Positions 7,119 through 14,609 of a DNA stretch of 29,794 bases are shown here, piece after piece. Position 1 is the stretch's first letter, and every line of letters begins with the position of its first letter. The translations under genes and the position numbers were made by a program. The notes under the pieces were generated by a model. It worked only from the letters and a program-made list of their open reading frames with translations, ran no database searches and had not been told where the DNA came from. This DNA is from Acidobacteriota bacterium (GTDB lineage: Bacteria; Acidobacteriota; Aminicenantia; Aminicenantales; Aminicenantaceae), in NCBI GenBank assembly GCA_030609975.1, contig JAUWSR010000004.1, forward strand, positions 1 to 29,794. The letters run 5' to 3'.

Positions 7119-9151
7119 CTGATCTCGCCGATCGCGATCCCCAACCAACGTTTATCCGGAATACCTTGGAATTTCCACGGCTGCCAGACACGGTCCACAT
7201 GGAATCTTAGAAAGATGCGAGAATCGGAGAGGGCGCCGGGAGAGTATTCATACAAATACCACTGAGCGCTGGTCAGCTCGATCTCTTCGATAAATTCCGC
7301 ATGGCTGAAGACCGGGCCGGTTCGGAAAATCCGTACCTTGACCGGATGTCTATCGATGCCGGGATGCGCGGCTCGAAGAGGAATGACAACGGTCTGGCGA
7401 GCATTTATAAAGGAAATCCCAGCTTCCTGGTGGGTCCAATTGAATCTGGTCCCCTGGCCGTCTTCCTCGTCTGAATAGAGCCCAAAATTCTGTTCCAGGT
7501 CAAATCTCAAGGTCGTCTGTGCCAGTGAAAGTGAATGCGTGGAGGTCCAAAGCTGAACAGCCGCAAATCCGATAAGCACGGCCATGGCCCAGATCCGCAT
7601 ACGGCTTTTGGAGGGAGAAACAGCAGCCGGAGCTTGCGTATCTAGCCCTGGGAAGAGACAGACAAGCCCCACAAGCAGCCAGGCAAAATACTTGACATCG
7701 AAAGCCCCGATATAGCTGTGAAAAAACAAATTGACAAACACGATCATCAGCGCTGATATCAAACCGAACAAAATGAATCTGTCCGGATCATCATCTCTCA
7801 GACTTTTGCGGCTTGCCCTCACCATCCGAACGACTTCGAACAGAAGCCATAACGCCACAAGCAGACCCACCAATCCCAATTCAGAGGTGATCTGCAGAAA
7901 ATAATTTTCAGCTGAGTCCGTGTGGCCGGCGGCATAGCCACGAAGCTTGGTAAAGTTGGGAAGTTCTATGATATAGGCACCCAATCCCACTCCGCTAAGC
8001 GGATAGTTCTTTATCAGTTCCAGCGCAGTTCGCCAAAATTCCAGACGGCCCACATCGACCACTTGCCCCAGTGTTGCAGGCTTAAAAACCAAAGACAAGT
8101 TCTGCTGGATTCGAAGGTAAAGATTGCTGCCCTGGGCCACCACCATAAAAATCCCTGTGACCACACAAAAAACAATTGCGATCAGGACCAGATATGTCCA
8201 GCGCTTTTTGGGGCTGATCTTAGCTGTGATCAAAGACAGGAACAAAAAGAAAACCAGCCCTAAACCCAAACCCAGCATGGCGCTGCGCGATCCGATGGGA
8301 GGAAAGACAACCAAAGCTAAAACCAGGAGAATTCCCCAAAGGGGCCTGCGCTTCTTATCCGATATCCCTAATCCCAAAAGCATGGGGATAAGAGCCGCCA
8401 CGAAGAGGCCAAAGGAGTTGGGATCCTTTAAGGTGGAATTGATGCGACCCATGTTCACAAAAAACGGGGAGTTTCCAAATTTCAGAGAATGGTAATTTTG
8501 GACAAATCCAAATAGGAATGTGAGGAAGGCCGAGAGAGAGAGCGCCCACAAGATCTTGGTAAAATATTCACGCGATCTTGTGGTGTTGAAAACGACCAGA
8601 AAAAATAGAAAGCCAGAGAAATAACTCATGCCGCTGAAGATCGTGCTCATCACCGCGCCTCCGGCGCGGACGCCATACACATTGACCACCACATCTCGGA
8701 AGCCGGAGGAAAGGAACGGGACAAAATTTATAAAACGAAACAGAGTGATGACTCCAGACAAAAGAACGAGCAAAGCGAACAAAGTCAAGGGCCGGAAGAT
8801 CCTGTGCTGATGGCTCCATCGCTGCTGCAAAAAAGCATACCGGAACAGCCAGCCCCAGAAGAATACTAAAAACAGCACCAGGGCGGTGGGAGCATGGGGA
8901 GTTTCCAAATAGATGTGGAACAAGTAAGGAAGATTATTTATCAGAGGAAAGACAAAAACAAAAAACAATAAGCCCCATTGATGGCTGCGCAGCGTTAAAA
9001 TCAACGCCGCCGCAAGGATGGGAACCAAGACAGCTTGGAAGCCGTGAACAAGAGGCACATAGCGGTAATAAAAAATGACAAACAACACCGCATACAATAT
9101 CAAAAAGATCCACAGGAAGTTTATTTTAAATGACGATTTTTGTGTTTCCAC
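7109..9151 (-). CDS. O-antigen ligase / polymerase-like membrane protein (Wzy/WaaL type)
   Basis: The 680-residue protein has a long N-terminal part made almost entirely of hydrophobic helices (about 12, residues 10-515). The typical Wzy_C/WaaL region has a large external loop with PLSGVGLGAYIIELPN and HTDSAENYFLQITSELG (about 385-430), the conserved segment before the last helices. Such proteins polymerise or transfer undecaprenyl-linked oligosaccharides on the outer face of the inner membrane. A further C-terminal part (about 540-680) after the last helix looks beta-rich and would be outside the membrane; this tail is longer than in simple ligases. The start is GTG at 9149-9151, giving METQKSSFKI. 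It overlaps the glycosidase-like gene tail-to-tail by 10 nt and is divergent from the sugar phosphotransferase gene. Ligase versus polymerase cannot be decided here. Confidence 0.8.
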   Translation of the reverse strand: METQKSSFKINFLWIFLILYAVLFVIFYYRYVPLVHGFQAVLVPILAAALILTLRSHQWGLLFFVFVFPLINNLPYLFHIYLETPHAPTALVLFLVFFWGWLFRYAFLQQRWSHQHRIFRPLTLFALLVLLSGVITLFRFINFVPFLSSGFRDVVVNVYGVRAGGAVMSTIFSGMSYFSGFLFFLVVFNTTRSREYFTKILWALSLSAFLTFLFGFVQNYHSLKFGNSPFFVNMGRINSTLKDPNSFGLFVAALIPMLLGLGISDKKRRPLWGILLVLALVVFPPIGSRSAMLGLGLGLVFFLFLSLITAKISPKKRWTYLVLIAIVFCVVTGIFMVVAQGSNLYLRIQQNLSLVFKPATLGQVVDVGRLEFWRTALELIKNYPLSGVGLGAYIIELPNFTKLRGYAAGHTDSAENYFLQITSELGLVGLLVALWLLFEVVRMVRASRKSLRDDDPDRFILFGLISALMIVFVNLFFHSYIGAFDVKYFAWLLVGLVCLFPGLDTQAPAAVSPSKSRMRIWAMAVLIGFAAVQLWTSTHSLSLAQTTLRFDLEQNFGLYSDEEDGQGTRFNWTHQEAGISFINARQTVVIPLRAAHPGIDRHPVKVRIFRTGPVFSHAEFIEEIELTSAQWYLYEYSPGALSDSRIFLRFHVDRVWQPWKFQGIPDKRWLGIAIGEISYR

Positions 9152-9221
9152 TCAGAATCTCGATAGCACAGTGTCCCTAATGATTGTGTGCAATTTTTTC
9201 ACACTTGCAGAGAGAATGCAA

Positions 9222-9240
9222 CCTCCTATATGATAGGAGG
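9222..9240 (+). promoter_or_regulatory. Perfect hairpin covering the Shine-Dalgarno of the sugar phosphotransferase gene
   Basis: CCTCCTAT (9222-9229), a 3-nt loop ATG, and ATAGGAGG (9233-9240) form an 8-bp perfect stem. The 3' arm holds AGGAGG, 8 nt before the ATG at 9249, so folding would hide the ribosome site. An alternative reading is a promoter, with TTGCAG (9205-9210), 18 nt, then TATGAT (9229-9234). In that case the transcript would begin near 9241 and the palindrome would act as DNA. A second small inverted repeat, GTGTG (9186-9190) and CACAC (9200-9204), lies upstream. Confidence 0.6.
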
Positions 9241-9248
9241 CGATTCCC

Positions 9249-10676
9249 ATGCAGAAAAAAATACTCGTTTTCACAAGCCTGATCCTAAGTGATCTAGTGG
9301 TCATAGCTTTCAGTTATGCTTTGGCATATTACCTGAGAGCGGGACTGATTCTGGAAATATTCCCTCGTTTAGCTCAACAGCCCCTTCCTTCCCTCGCCTT
9401 CTACTTTAGTCATTTTTACATGGCATTTATCTGGGTGCTGGTCTTCAGCTATGAAAAGCTTTATACCAAACGTTTTTCCATATGGGCGGAACTAAAGGTC
9501 TTAGTCCGCGCCGCTACATTTTCTTCCTTCACCATCATTATCGTGATTTTTTTGACTCGCAGTGAATTTTACTTTTCTCGATTTGTTGTTATCTTGGCTT
9601 GGATAATGAGCCTGATGCTGTTTCCTGCGCTGCGGATCCTGACAAAAACACTATTGATCAAGTTCGGAATATGGAAAAAGAAACTGATCATATTGGGAGT
9701 CCATCAAACAAGCCTGGCTGTGATCCAGAACATCCAGAAAAACAAAACCATGGGATACGAAGTCGTGGCCATCATCGATGATGATCCTCAAAAGATCGGG
9801 AAAAATATTGCAGGCATCGAGATCCTGGGGCCGATCTCCCGCTTGGAAGAGATCACTCGTATCTACCAATCCAAAGATATCATGGTCGCCACTCCCCACA
9901 TTCCCAGGAAAAAGCTCAAAGAGATCCTTTTGCAATGTGAAGCCGTAAGTGATTCCATGTGGCTGATCCCACGCAGCGGCGACTTTATTACGGAAGGCGT
10001 AGAGATCGATATCCTGGGAGATATCCTGACTCTCTACATTAAACGAAACTTAGACAAGCCCTGGAACATTCTGATCAAGAGTGTGTTTGAGAAATTTCTG
10101 ACCGTAGTGTTATTGGCGCTGACATCTCCCATTTTTGCCCTGATCGCTTTGGCCATAAAACTGGATTCCAGAGGACCGGTCTTTTTTATTCAAAAGAGGA
10201 TCGGCCAAAAACATAAGACGTTCGATCTGTACAAATTTCGGTCGATGTACCTCGACAGTCCCAAGCGGCTGACAGACTATCTTGAATCCCATCCCGAAGT
10301 CAAACAGGAGTGGGAAGAGTTTAAAAAGCTCAAGGATTTTGATCCCCGCGTCACACGCGTGGGGCGCCTCATCCGCACTCTAAGCCTGGATGAGCTGCCT
10401 AAATTGATAAACGTTCTCAAGGACGATATGAGCTTGGTGGTACCACGACCTTATCTTCACGAGGAGATCGACAGCAAAGACCAGATCTCACAGATGATCT
10501 CAAGGGTTAAGCCCGGGATCACCGGTCCTTGGCAGGTCGGAGGAAGATCAAAGCTATCCTTTCAGCAAAGACGCAGCATAGACGAACATTACATCAGAAA
10601 TTGGTCGCTGTGGCTGGACATCGTGATCCTCTTGAAGAGCATAAAGGCGGTGCTGACGCGGAGTGGGGCCTACTAG
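9249..10676 (+). CDS. Undecaprenyl-phosphate sugar phosphotransferase (WbaP/PssY-like polyprenyl glycosylphosphotransferase)
   Basis: This 475-residue enzyme starts surface polysaccharide repeat units by moving a sugar-1-phosphate from a nucleotide sugar to undecaprenyl phosphate at the inner membrane. It has about four N-terminal membrane helices (residues 5-135), a Rossmann-like middle domain (about 145-260) and a re-entrant helix near 280-300. The catalytic domain follows, with KFRSMYLDS and SLDELPKLINVL, the latter carrying the Asp-Glu pair. It also has SLVVPRPY and VKPGITGPWQVGGRS, all hallmarks of the bacterial sugar transferase family. AGGAGG lies 8 nt before the ATG. The donor sugar cannot be read from sequence. 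The gene converges on ugd with a gap of 10 nt. Its product would need the undecaprenyl carrier made by UppS upstream. Confidence 0.93.
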   Translation: MQKKILVFTSLILSDLVVIAFSYALAYYLRAGLILEIFPRLAQQPLPSLAFYFSHFYMAFIWVLVFSYEKLYTKRFSIWAELKVLVRAATFSSFTIIIVIFLTRSEFYFSRFVVILAWIMSLMLFPALRILTKTLLIKFGIWKKKLIILGVHQTSLAVIQNIQKNKTMGYEVVAIIDDDPQKIGKNIAGIEILGPISRLEEITRIYQSKDIMVATPHIPRKKLKEILLQCEAVSDSMWLIPRSGDFITEGVEIDILGDILTLYIKRNLDKPWNILIKSVFEKFLTVVLLALTSPIFALIALAIKLDSRGPVFFIQKRIGQKHKTFDLYKFRSMYLDSPKRLTDYLESHPEVKQEWEEFKKLKDFDPRVTRVGRLIRTLSLDELPKLINVLKDDMSLVVPRPYLHEEIDSKDQISQMISRVKPGITGPWQVGGRSKLSFQQRRSIDEHYIRNWSLWLDIVILLKSIKAVLTRSGAY

Positions 10677-10686
10677 CGGTTTCTGA

Positions 10687-11991
10687 CTATTTTCGACCCA
10701 CAGAACTGTATTCAAATCCCATTTTTCGAACCGCTGCAGGATTGAAAACGTTTCTACCGTCTACCAGAATGAGATTTTCCATTTGGTCTTTAGCCTGCTT
10801 GAGGTCCAGGTCCTTGATCTCATCCCATTCCGTCACGATGAGCGCAGCATTGGCCCCCTTTAAAGCGTCGTAGGGAGAGGCCGCATAAACCAGTTCAGGC
10901 TTCTTTTCTGGGAAAAGGGTCTTCATGTTCTCTACGGCTTGGGGATCGTACATCTGAAGAAGAGCGCCCTCTTCGCGAAGTCTCTCAATGAGGCCGATGC
11001 TGGGAGCATTGCGGATATCATCGGTTTCAGGTTTGAAAGCCAGGCCGAGGAGAGCGATCTTCTTATCTTTAAGGATCCATAGGGCTTTTTTGAGCCTATC
11101 AACTGTTTTATTGACACAGTTGAAGTTGATCCGGTCCACCTCTTTGAGAAGATTCAGATCTACTCCCAGATCTTCGCCGATCCTGATCAAGGCCCGAACA
11201 TCCTTAGGAAAGCATGATCCCCCATAGCCAAGGCCTGCCCTCAGGAAACGGCTCCCAATCCGTTCATCCAATCCCATCCCCTGTGCCACCTGCTCTACGT
11301 CCGCGTCCGTTCGTTCACACAGATCGGCCATGAGATTGATGTAGGATATCTTCATGGCCAAAAAAGAGTTAGAGGCATGTTTGATGAGCTCTGCCGTATC
11401 GATATTGGTTACCAGGATTCGGTCCTGGAATCGCTCGTAGATCTTGACCAGGATCTCTCTGGCTCTTTCAGATTCCACTCCGATAATGACCCGATCGGGA
11501 TGCAGAAAATCGGACACAGCCGCCCCTTCGCGCAAAAACTCCGGATTGGACGCCACATCAAAATCCACGTCCCGTTTCCGGTAGAGGCTGATGGTCCGTT
11601 TGATCCAAGAAGATGTGCGGACCGGGACCGTGCTTTTCTCGACGATCAGCTTGTATTGATTGAGGTTCTCGGCGATCTTACGCGAAACCCCCTCCACATA
11701 GGTCATGTCGGCGCTGCCGTCTTCTCGCTGAGGCGTGTTGACACACACAAACAGGACATCGGAAGTAGCAATGGTGCTCGTCAGATCCGCTGTGAAGCTC
11801 AGGTTTCCTCGCCTGAGATTGGCCTGCAGCAGTTCTTGCAGACCAGGTTCATAGATTGGAACATTTCCTTGAGAGATCTTTTCGATCTTCTCTGCAACCT
11901 TATCGGTTCCTACGACCTCGTGTCCCAACTCAGCCAGTCCAACGGCCGATACCAATCCTACATAACCTGTTCCTATAATCCCAATTTTCAT
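10687..11991 (-). CDS. ugd: UDP-glucose 6-dehydrogenase
   Basis: The enzyme oxidises UDP-glucose to UDP-glucuronate with two NAD+, supplying uronic acid for surface polysaccharide. The 434 residues match the family. The N-terminal NAD-binding loop is GIIGTGYVGLVSA (residues 4-16). The middle holds EKSTVPVRT, SNPEFLREG and the catalytic GYGGSCFPKDVRAL with Cys260. The C-terminal domain includes GLAFKPETDDIRNAPS. A related nucleotide-sugar dehydrogenase acting on another substrate is possible but less likely. It is the third gene of a minus-strand unit behind the sulfotransferase-like gene and the small RHH-like gene, starting 4 nt after the latter ends. Confidence 0.93.
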   Translation of the reverse strand: MKIGIIGTGYVGLVSAVGLAELGHEVVGTDKVAEKIEKISQGNVPIYEPGLQELLQANLRRGNLSFTADLTSTIATSDVLFVCVNTPQREDGSADMTYVEGVSRKIAENLNQYKLIVEKSTVPVRTSSWIKRTISLYRKRDVDFDVASNPEFLREGAAVSDFLHPDRVIIGVESERAREILVKIYERFQDRILVTNIDTAELIKHASNSFLAMKISYINLMADLCERTDADVEQVAQGMGLDERIGSRFLRAGLGYGGSCFPKDVRALIRIGEDLGVDLNLLKEVDRINFNCVNKTVDRLKKALWILKDKKIALLGLAFKPETDDIRNAPSIGLIERLREEGALLQMYDPQAVENMKTLFPEKKPELVYAASPYDALKGANAALIVTEWDEIKDLDLKQAKDQMENLILVDGRNVFNPAAVRKMGFEYSSVGRK

Positions 11992-11995
11992 TGAT

Positions 11996-12202
11996 TTAAT
12001 CCATATATCCCAGTGCTTTCAAGCGCTCTTTGATCTTATCCTCTTCATCCTGGCTCAAATCCTCCTCGGGCAGGGGGAATTTTTCTTTCAAAAGCTGGAC
12101 GATGTATTCTTCTACCGAGGCCGCCTCACTTTCAGACAGTTTTTCCTCAATTATTTTATAAAGATCTGATGGGATCGAGATGGTGGTAAGCTCTTTTTCC
12201 AT
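11996..12202 (-). CDS. Small RHH (CopG-like)-type protein, function unknown
   Basis: The 68-residue protein begins MEKELTTISIPSDLYKIIEE, a beta strand followed by a helix as in ribbon-helix-helix proteins. A second helix with VEEYIVQLLKEKF follows. The C-terminus is charged and ends in KERLKALGYMD, a short tail motif I associate with the ends of several unrelated Acidobacteria-type proteins such as sulfatases and phosphodiesterases. An RHH protein could repress this operon, but the sequence alone does not show DNA binding. A clear SD (AAAGGAG) lies just upstream of the ATG. It is 21 nt after the sulfotransferase-like gene and 4 nt before ugd, so all three are likely co-transcribed. Confidence 0.8.
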   Translation of the reverse strand: MEKELTTISIPSDLYKIIEEKLSESEAASVEEYIVQLLKEKFPLPEEDLSQDEEDKIKERLKALGYMD

Positions 12203-12223
12203 GATTTTTCTCCTTTGTGGAAT

Positions 12224-12802
12224 CTATCGTCTTCTTTTACGGTACAAATTCTGATCTACGGAGGCGATCATCTTTTCCAAGTCAAGTTCCTCTGCATCCA
12301 AGAAATTAGAGATTTTTTTAATCTCTTTTTGCGGAGCGGCTACGATCTCGTTGTAATTCACGAACAGGACATCTACATCCTCCCGGTCCTGGATCAGCTT
12401 GATGATCATACGGTTCAACTTCACAAAAACCTCCCGGGTTTTTTCACGGTTATCATCATGCACCCGCGCCATCTTTTCCATTGAATCCAAGATCTCCTCG
12501 ATATTCCGCTGTGAGTAGATGACTTTGTAGTTTCCCTGAGCTAGAAACTTCAATCCATAAGCCGTGATCTTGATGAACTGCCCCAGGTAATCGGTCAGAG
12601 GAAATTTATTTTCCATAAGCTTATTGATGATCTTCCCGCCCTCGAGCTCAAAATAGCCTTTCGGGTTGTTATCGTCCGGGGGGCGAGAGGCGGTATCAAA
12701 CGCCATGGGCGCTCCGCCCGCCTCCAGGATCTGCATAAGCATAGAGGTTCCCGACCGTTCCAATCCCGACACAATATAGTTCACATTTGAGTCAAGTTTC
12801 AT
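12224..12802 (-). CDS. Sulfotransferase-like P-loop protein
   Basis: The 192-residue protein has an N-terminal phosphosulfate-binding loop of the PAPS sulfotransferase family, VSGLERSGTSMLMQIL (about residues 11-26). A KGYFELEGGKI segment follows. A probable 3'-phosphate region lies near YSQRNIEEILDSM (about 94-106). It is shorter than most members of the family. It could sulfate a polysaccharide or a lipid, or be a related P-loop protein without that activity. It is the first gene of a minus-strand unit ending in ugd, which suggests a role in surface polysaccharide modification. It ends in a basic RKRRR tail. A promoter lies immediately upstream with almost no leader. Confidence 0.75.
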   Translation of the reverse strand: MKLDSNVNYIVSGLERSGTSMLMQILEAGGAPMAFDTASRPPDDNNPKGYFELEGGKIINKLMENKFPLTDYLGQFIKITAYGLKFLAQGNYKVIYSQRNIEEILDSMEKMARVHDDNREKTREVFVKLNRMIIKLIQDREDVDVLFVNYNEIVAAPQKEIKKISNFLDAEELDLEKMIASVDQNLYRKRRR

Positions 12803-12811
12803 GATGCCTAT

Positions 12812-12840
12812 ATATTAGTTAATATTTTCCCTTCCTGCAA
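12812..12840 (-). promoter_or_regulatory. Candidate promoter of the sulfotransferase-RHH-ugd unit
   Basis: On the minus strand TTGCAG (12840-12835), 17 nt, then TAATAT (12817-12812). The start codon begins only 9 nt past the -10 box, so the transcript would have almost no leader. It is back to back with the phoH promoter. Confidence 0.45.
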
Positions 12841-12856
12841 GAAAAAAGCACGGTGG

Positions 12857-12884
12857 TTGACAAAGTCAGTTTTTTCACTATCAT
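12857..12884 (+). promoter_or_regulatory. Candidate promoter of the phoH-era cluster
   Basis: A perfect TTGACA (12857-12862), 16 nt, then TATCAT (12879-12884, 5 of 6). The transcript would start near 12891. That excludes the upstream GTG at 12853 and the ATG at 12886 and favours the ATG at 12904 for phoH. Confidence 0.6.
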
Positions 12885-12903
12885 TATGGATTACTTAGGT
12901 TTT

Positions 12904-13854
12904 ATGGAGAAAATCGAACACCCCTACGCCAGCAGTACCGCTTTCTCCGGAGTTCTGGATAAAAACGTCAAAAAGCTGTCAGATAGGTTGGGCGTGACTC
13001 TAACCATCAGAGGGGAGAGCATCCTGCTGGATGGTCCTGAGGACAAAGTGGAATTTGCCAAACACTACTTCGATGAGCTCAAACATCTCAAGAATTCCGG
13101 CCATCCCATCAAAGCCGAGGATTTCCATATCGCACTCGATCTTATCGAAGATGGTCATACCGGGCGCCTGGGGGATTTCTTTCCGGCAAAGGCCTTGCAT
13201 CTAGCCCGTAAATCCGTTCACCCCAAATCTCTCAATCAGCAGGAATACATCCAAGCCATTAAAAAGTACGATATGGTGTTCGGCATCGGACCGGCAGGGA
13301 CCGGAAAAACCTATTTAGCTATGGCAGCGGCTTTATCCGCTCTTCAGAACAAAGAAGTAACCCGGATAGTCCTCACTCGCCCGGCCGTAGAAGCCGGTGA
13401 AAAGCTGGGATTTCTCCCAGGGGATATGCAGCAGAAGATCAATCCCTACCTCCGGCCGCTCTACGATGCCCTCTACGACCTCATGCATGGAGACCAGGCC
13501 AACAGCCTCATCGAAAAAGGGATTATCGAGATCGCCCCTTTGGCATTCATGCGGGGCAGGACACTTAACTCCGCCTTCATCATCCTGGATGAAGCACAGA
13601 ACACCACCAAAGAACAGATGAAAATGATCCTCACCCGGCCGGGTTTCGATTCAAAGCTTGTCATTACCGCTGATATCACTCAGATCGATCTTCCCCAGCC
13701 ATCCAAGTCCGGTGTGCTGCATGCCATGAAGATCTTAGCGCGTATCGATGGGATCGCTTTTATCGATTTCAACGAGAAGGATGTCGTAAGGCATCCTTTG
13801 GTGCAAAAGATCATCAAAGCCTATGAAAAAGCTGATGAAAAGGGCCGAAGGTAA
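12904..13854 (+). CDS. phoH: PhoH-like ATPase
   Basis: PhoH family proteins are P-loop ATPases, with a proposed role in RNA metabolism, and often precede ybeY as here. From the ATG at 12904 the protein has 316 residues, the normal length. An N-terminal KH-like region precedes the ATPase. Walker A is GPAGTGKT (about residues 129-136), and Walker B is FIILDEAQNTT. ITADITQIDLP and GVLHAMKIL are further conserved PhoH segments. The open frame can be extended to a GTG at 12853, but a promoter (TTGACA/TATCAT) lies inside that extension, so the shorter start is preferred. It is the first gene of phoH-pgpH-ybeY-corC-era, and pgpH starts 2 nt after its stop. Confidence 0.94.
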   Translation: MEKIEHPYASSTAFSGVLDKNVKKLSDRLGVTLTIRGESILLDGPEDKVEFAKHYFDELKHLKNSGHPIKAEDFHIALDLIEDGHTGRLGDFFPAKALHLARKSVHPKSLNQQEYIQAIKKYDMVFGIGPAGTGKTYLAMAAALSALQNKEVTRIVLTRPAVEAGEKLGFLPGDMQQKINPYLRPLYDALYDLMHGDQANSLIEKGIIEIAPLAFMRGRTLNSAFIILDEAQNTTKEQMKMILTRPGFDSKLVITADITQIDLPQPSKSGVLHAMKILARIDGIAFIDFNEKDVVRHPLVQKIIKAYEKADEKGRR

Positions 13855-13856
13855 CC

Positions 13857-14585
13857 ATGGAACCGTTTTCTTTTAAGAAGCTCACCTTCTTTCGCGCCAG
13901 CGAACCTCCGGCTAAAAAACCCAAAGAAGACTCCAGCAATCAATACAAGCTCGCCAAACTCAAACCATGGCAAAGGCTGGCAGCCCACCCTCACCTCTTT
14001 GTTCTGATCTTCGCGCTGGCCATTGCCTATCTCGTCTCTTACGTGCCTTCCAAGTCCCTACCACAACTGGAACCGGGTGAGATCGCTCCTTCGGATGTGG
14101 TAGCACCCGCGGATCTTACCTTTGAGGACACGGAAACGACAGAGCTGTGGAGGAAAGAAGCAGAAGAAACCGTCCTCCCGGTTTATAGTTATAATGAAAA
14201 TGTTTTTTTGAACACCGAGATCAAGATCAGGGAATTTTTCAAAGCCGGCAGTGAAATGTTCTCAGAAGAAATAACCTCCCAGTCCAGATCGGACTTCATT
14301 CAAGCCTGTCAGGATCAATTCAGCCTCGAGCTGTCCGGAAAAACACTCCAGAATCTCATCGATTCGGAATTTTCGGCAACTCTGGAGGAGAGCCTGATCA
14401 GCCTCTTGGGCATCGCCTCAGCTCAGGGGATCATTCTTTCCAAGAACCTCTTCACTCATAATGAGGCGGAAAACGGTTTGACCTTGATCAGGGGCAGCAG
14501 TGGTGAAAGCACCACGGCTGTCACGGACATCCTGGACAAAAACGAAGGGAAAAACCTGTTATCCGAGGAGATCGGCAAACTCTAA
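13857..14585 (+). CDS. pgpH: PgpH/YqfF-type 7TM-HD protein, N-terminal fragment (in-frame stop)
   Basis: This is the N-terminal 242 residues of a PgpH-like cyclic-di-AMP phosphodiesterase. It has a basic cytosolic start, one membrane helix (about residues 45-65, FVLIFALAIAYLV) and then the beginning of the large extracytoplasmic 7TMR-HD domain, with GEIAPSDVVAPADLTFED. The frame ends at TAA (14583-14585) after EEIGKL. Reading on in the same frame gives the rest of the protein at once, so the stop cuts one gene in two. A single base change (GAA to TAA) would explain it; a sequencing or assembly error is equally possible. The gene begins 2 nt after phoH, with GAAGG near the start. Confidence 0.88.
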   Translation: MEPFSFKKLTFFRASEPPAKKPKEDSSNQYKLAKLKPWQRLAAHPHLFVLIFALAIAYLVSYVPSKSLPQLEPGEIAPSDVVAPADLTFEDTETTELWRKEAEETVLPVYSYNENVFLNTEIKIREFFKAGSEMFSEEITSQSRSDFIQACQDQFSLELSGKTLQNLIDSEFSATLEESLISLLGIASAQGIILSKNLFTHNEAENGLTLIRGSSGESTTAVTDILDKNEGKNLLSEEIGKL

Positions 14586-14609
14586 CTGGGAAACAGCCAA
14601 AAATCCCTG

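Noticed and set aside
12853..12903. GTG start of phoH
   Set aside because: A good promoter (TTGACA/TATCAT) lies within this stretch, so it is probably not transcribed from there.
14583..14585. Special amino acid at the pgpH stop
   Set aside because: The codon is TAA, whereas selenocysteine uses TGA and pyrrolysine TAG.
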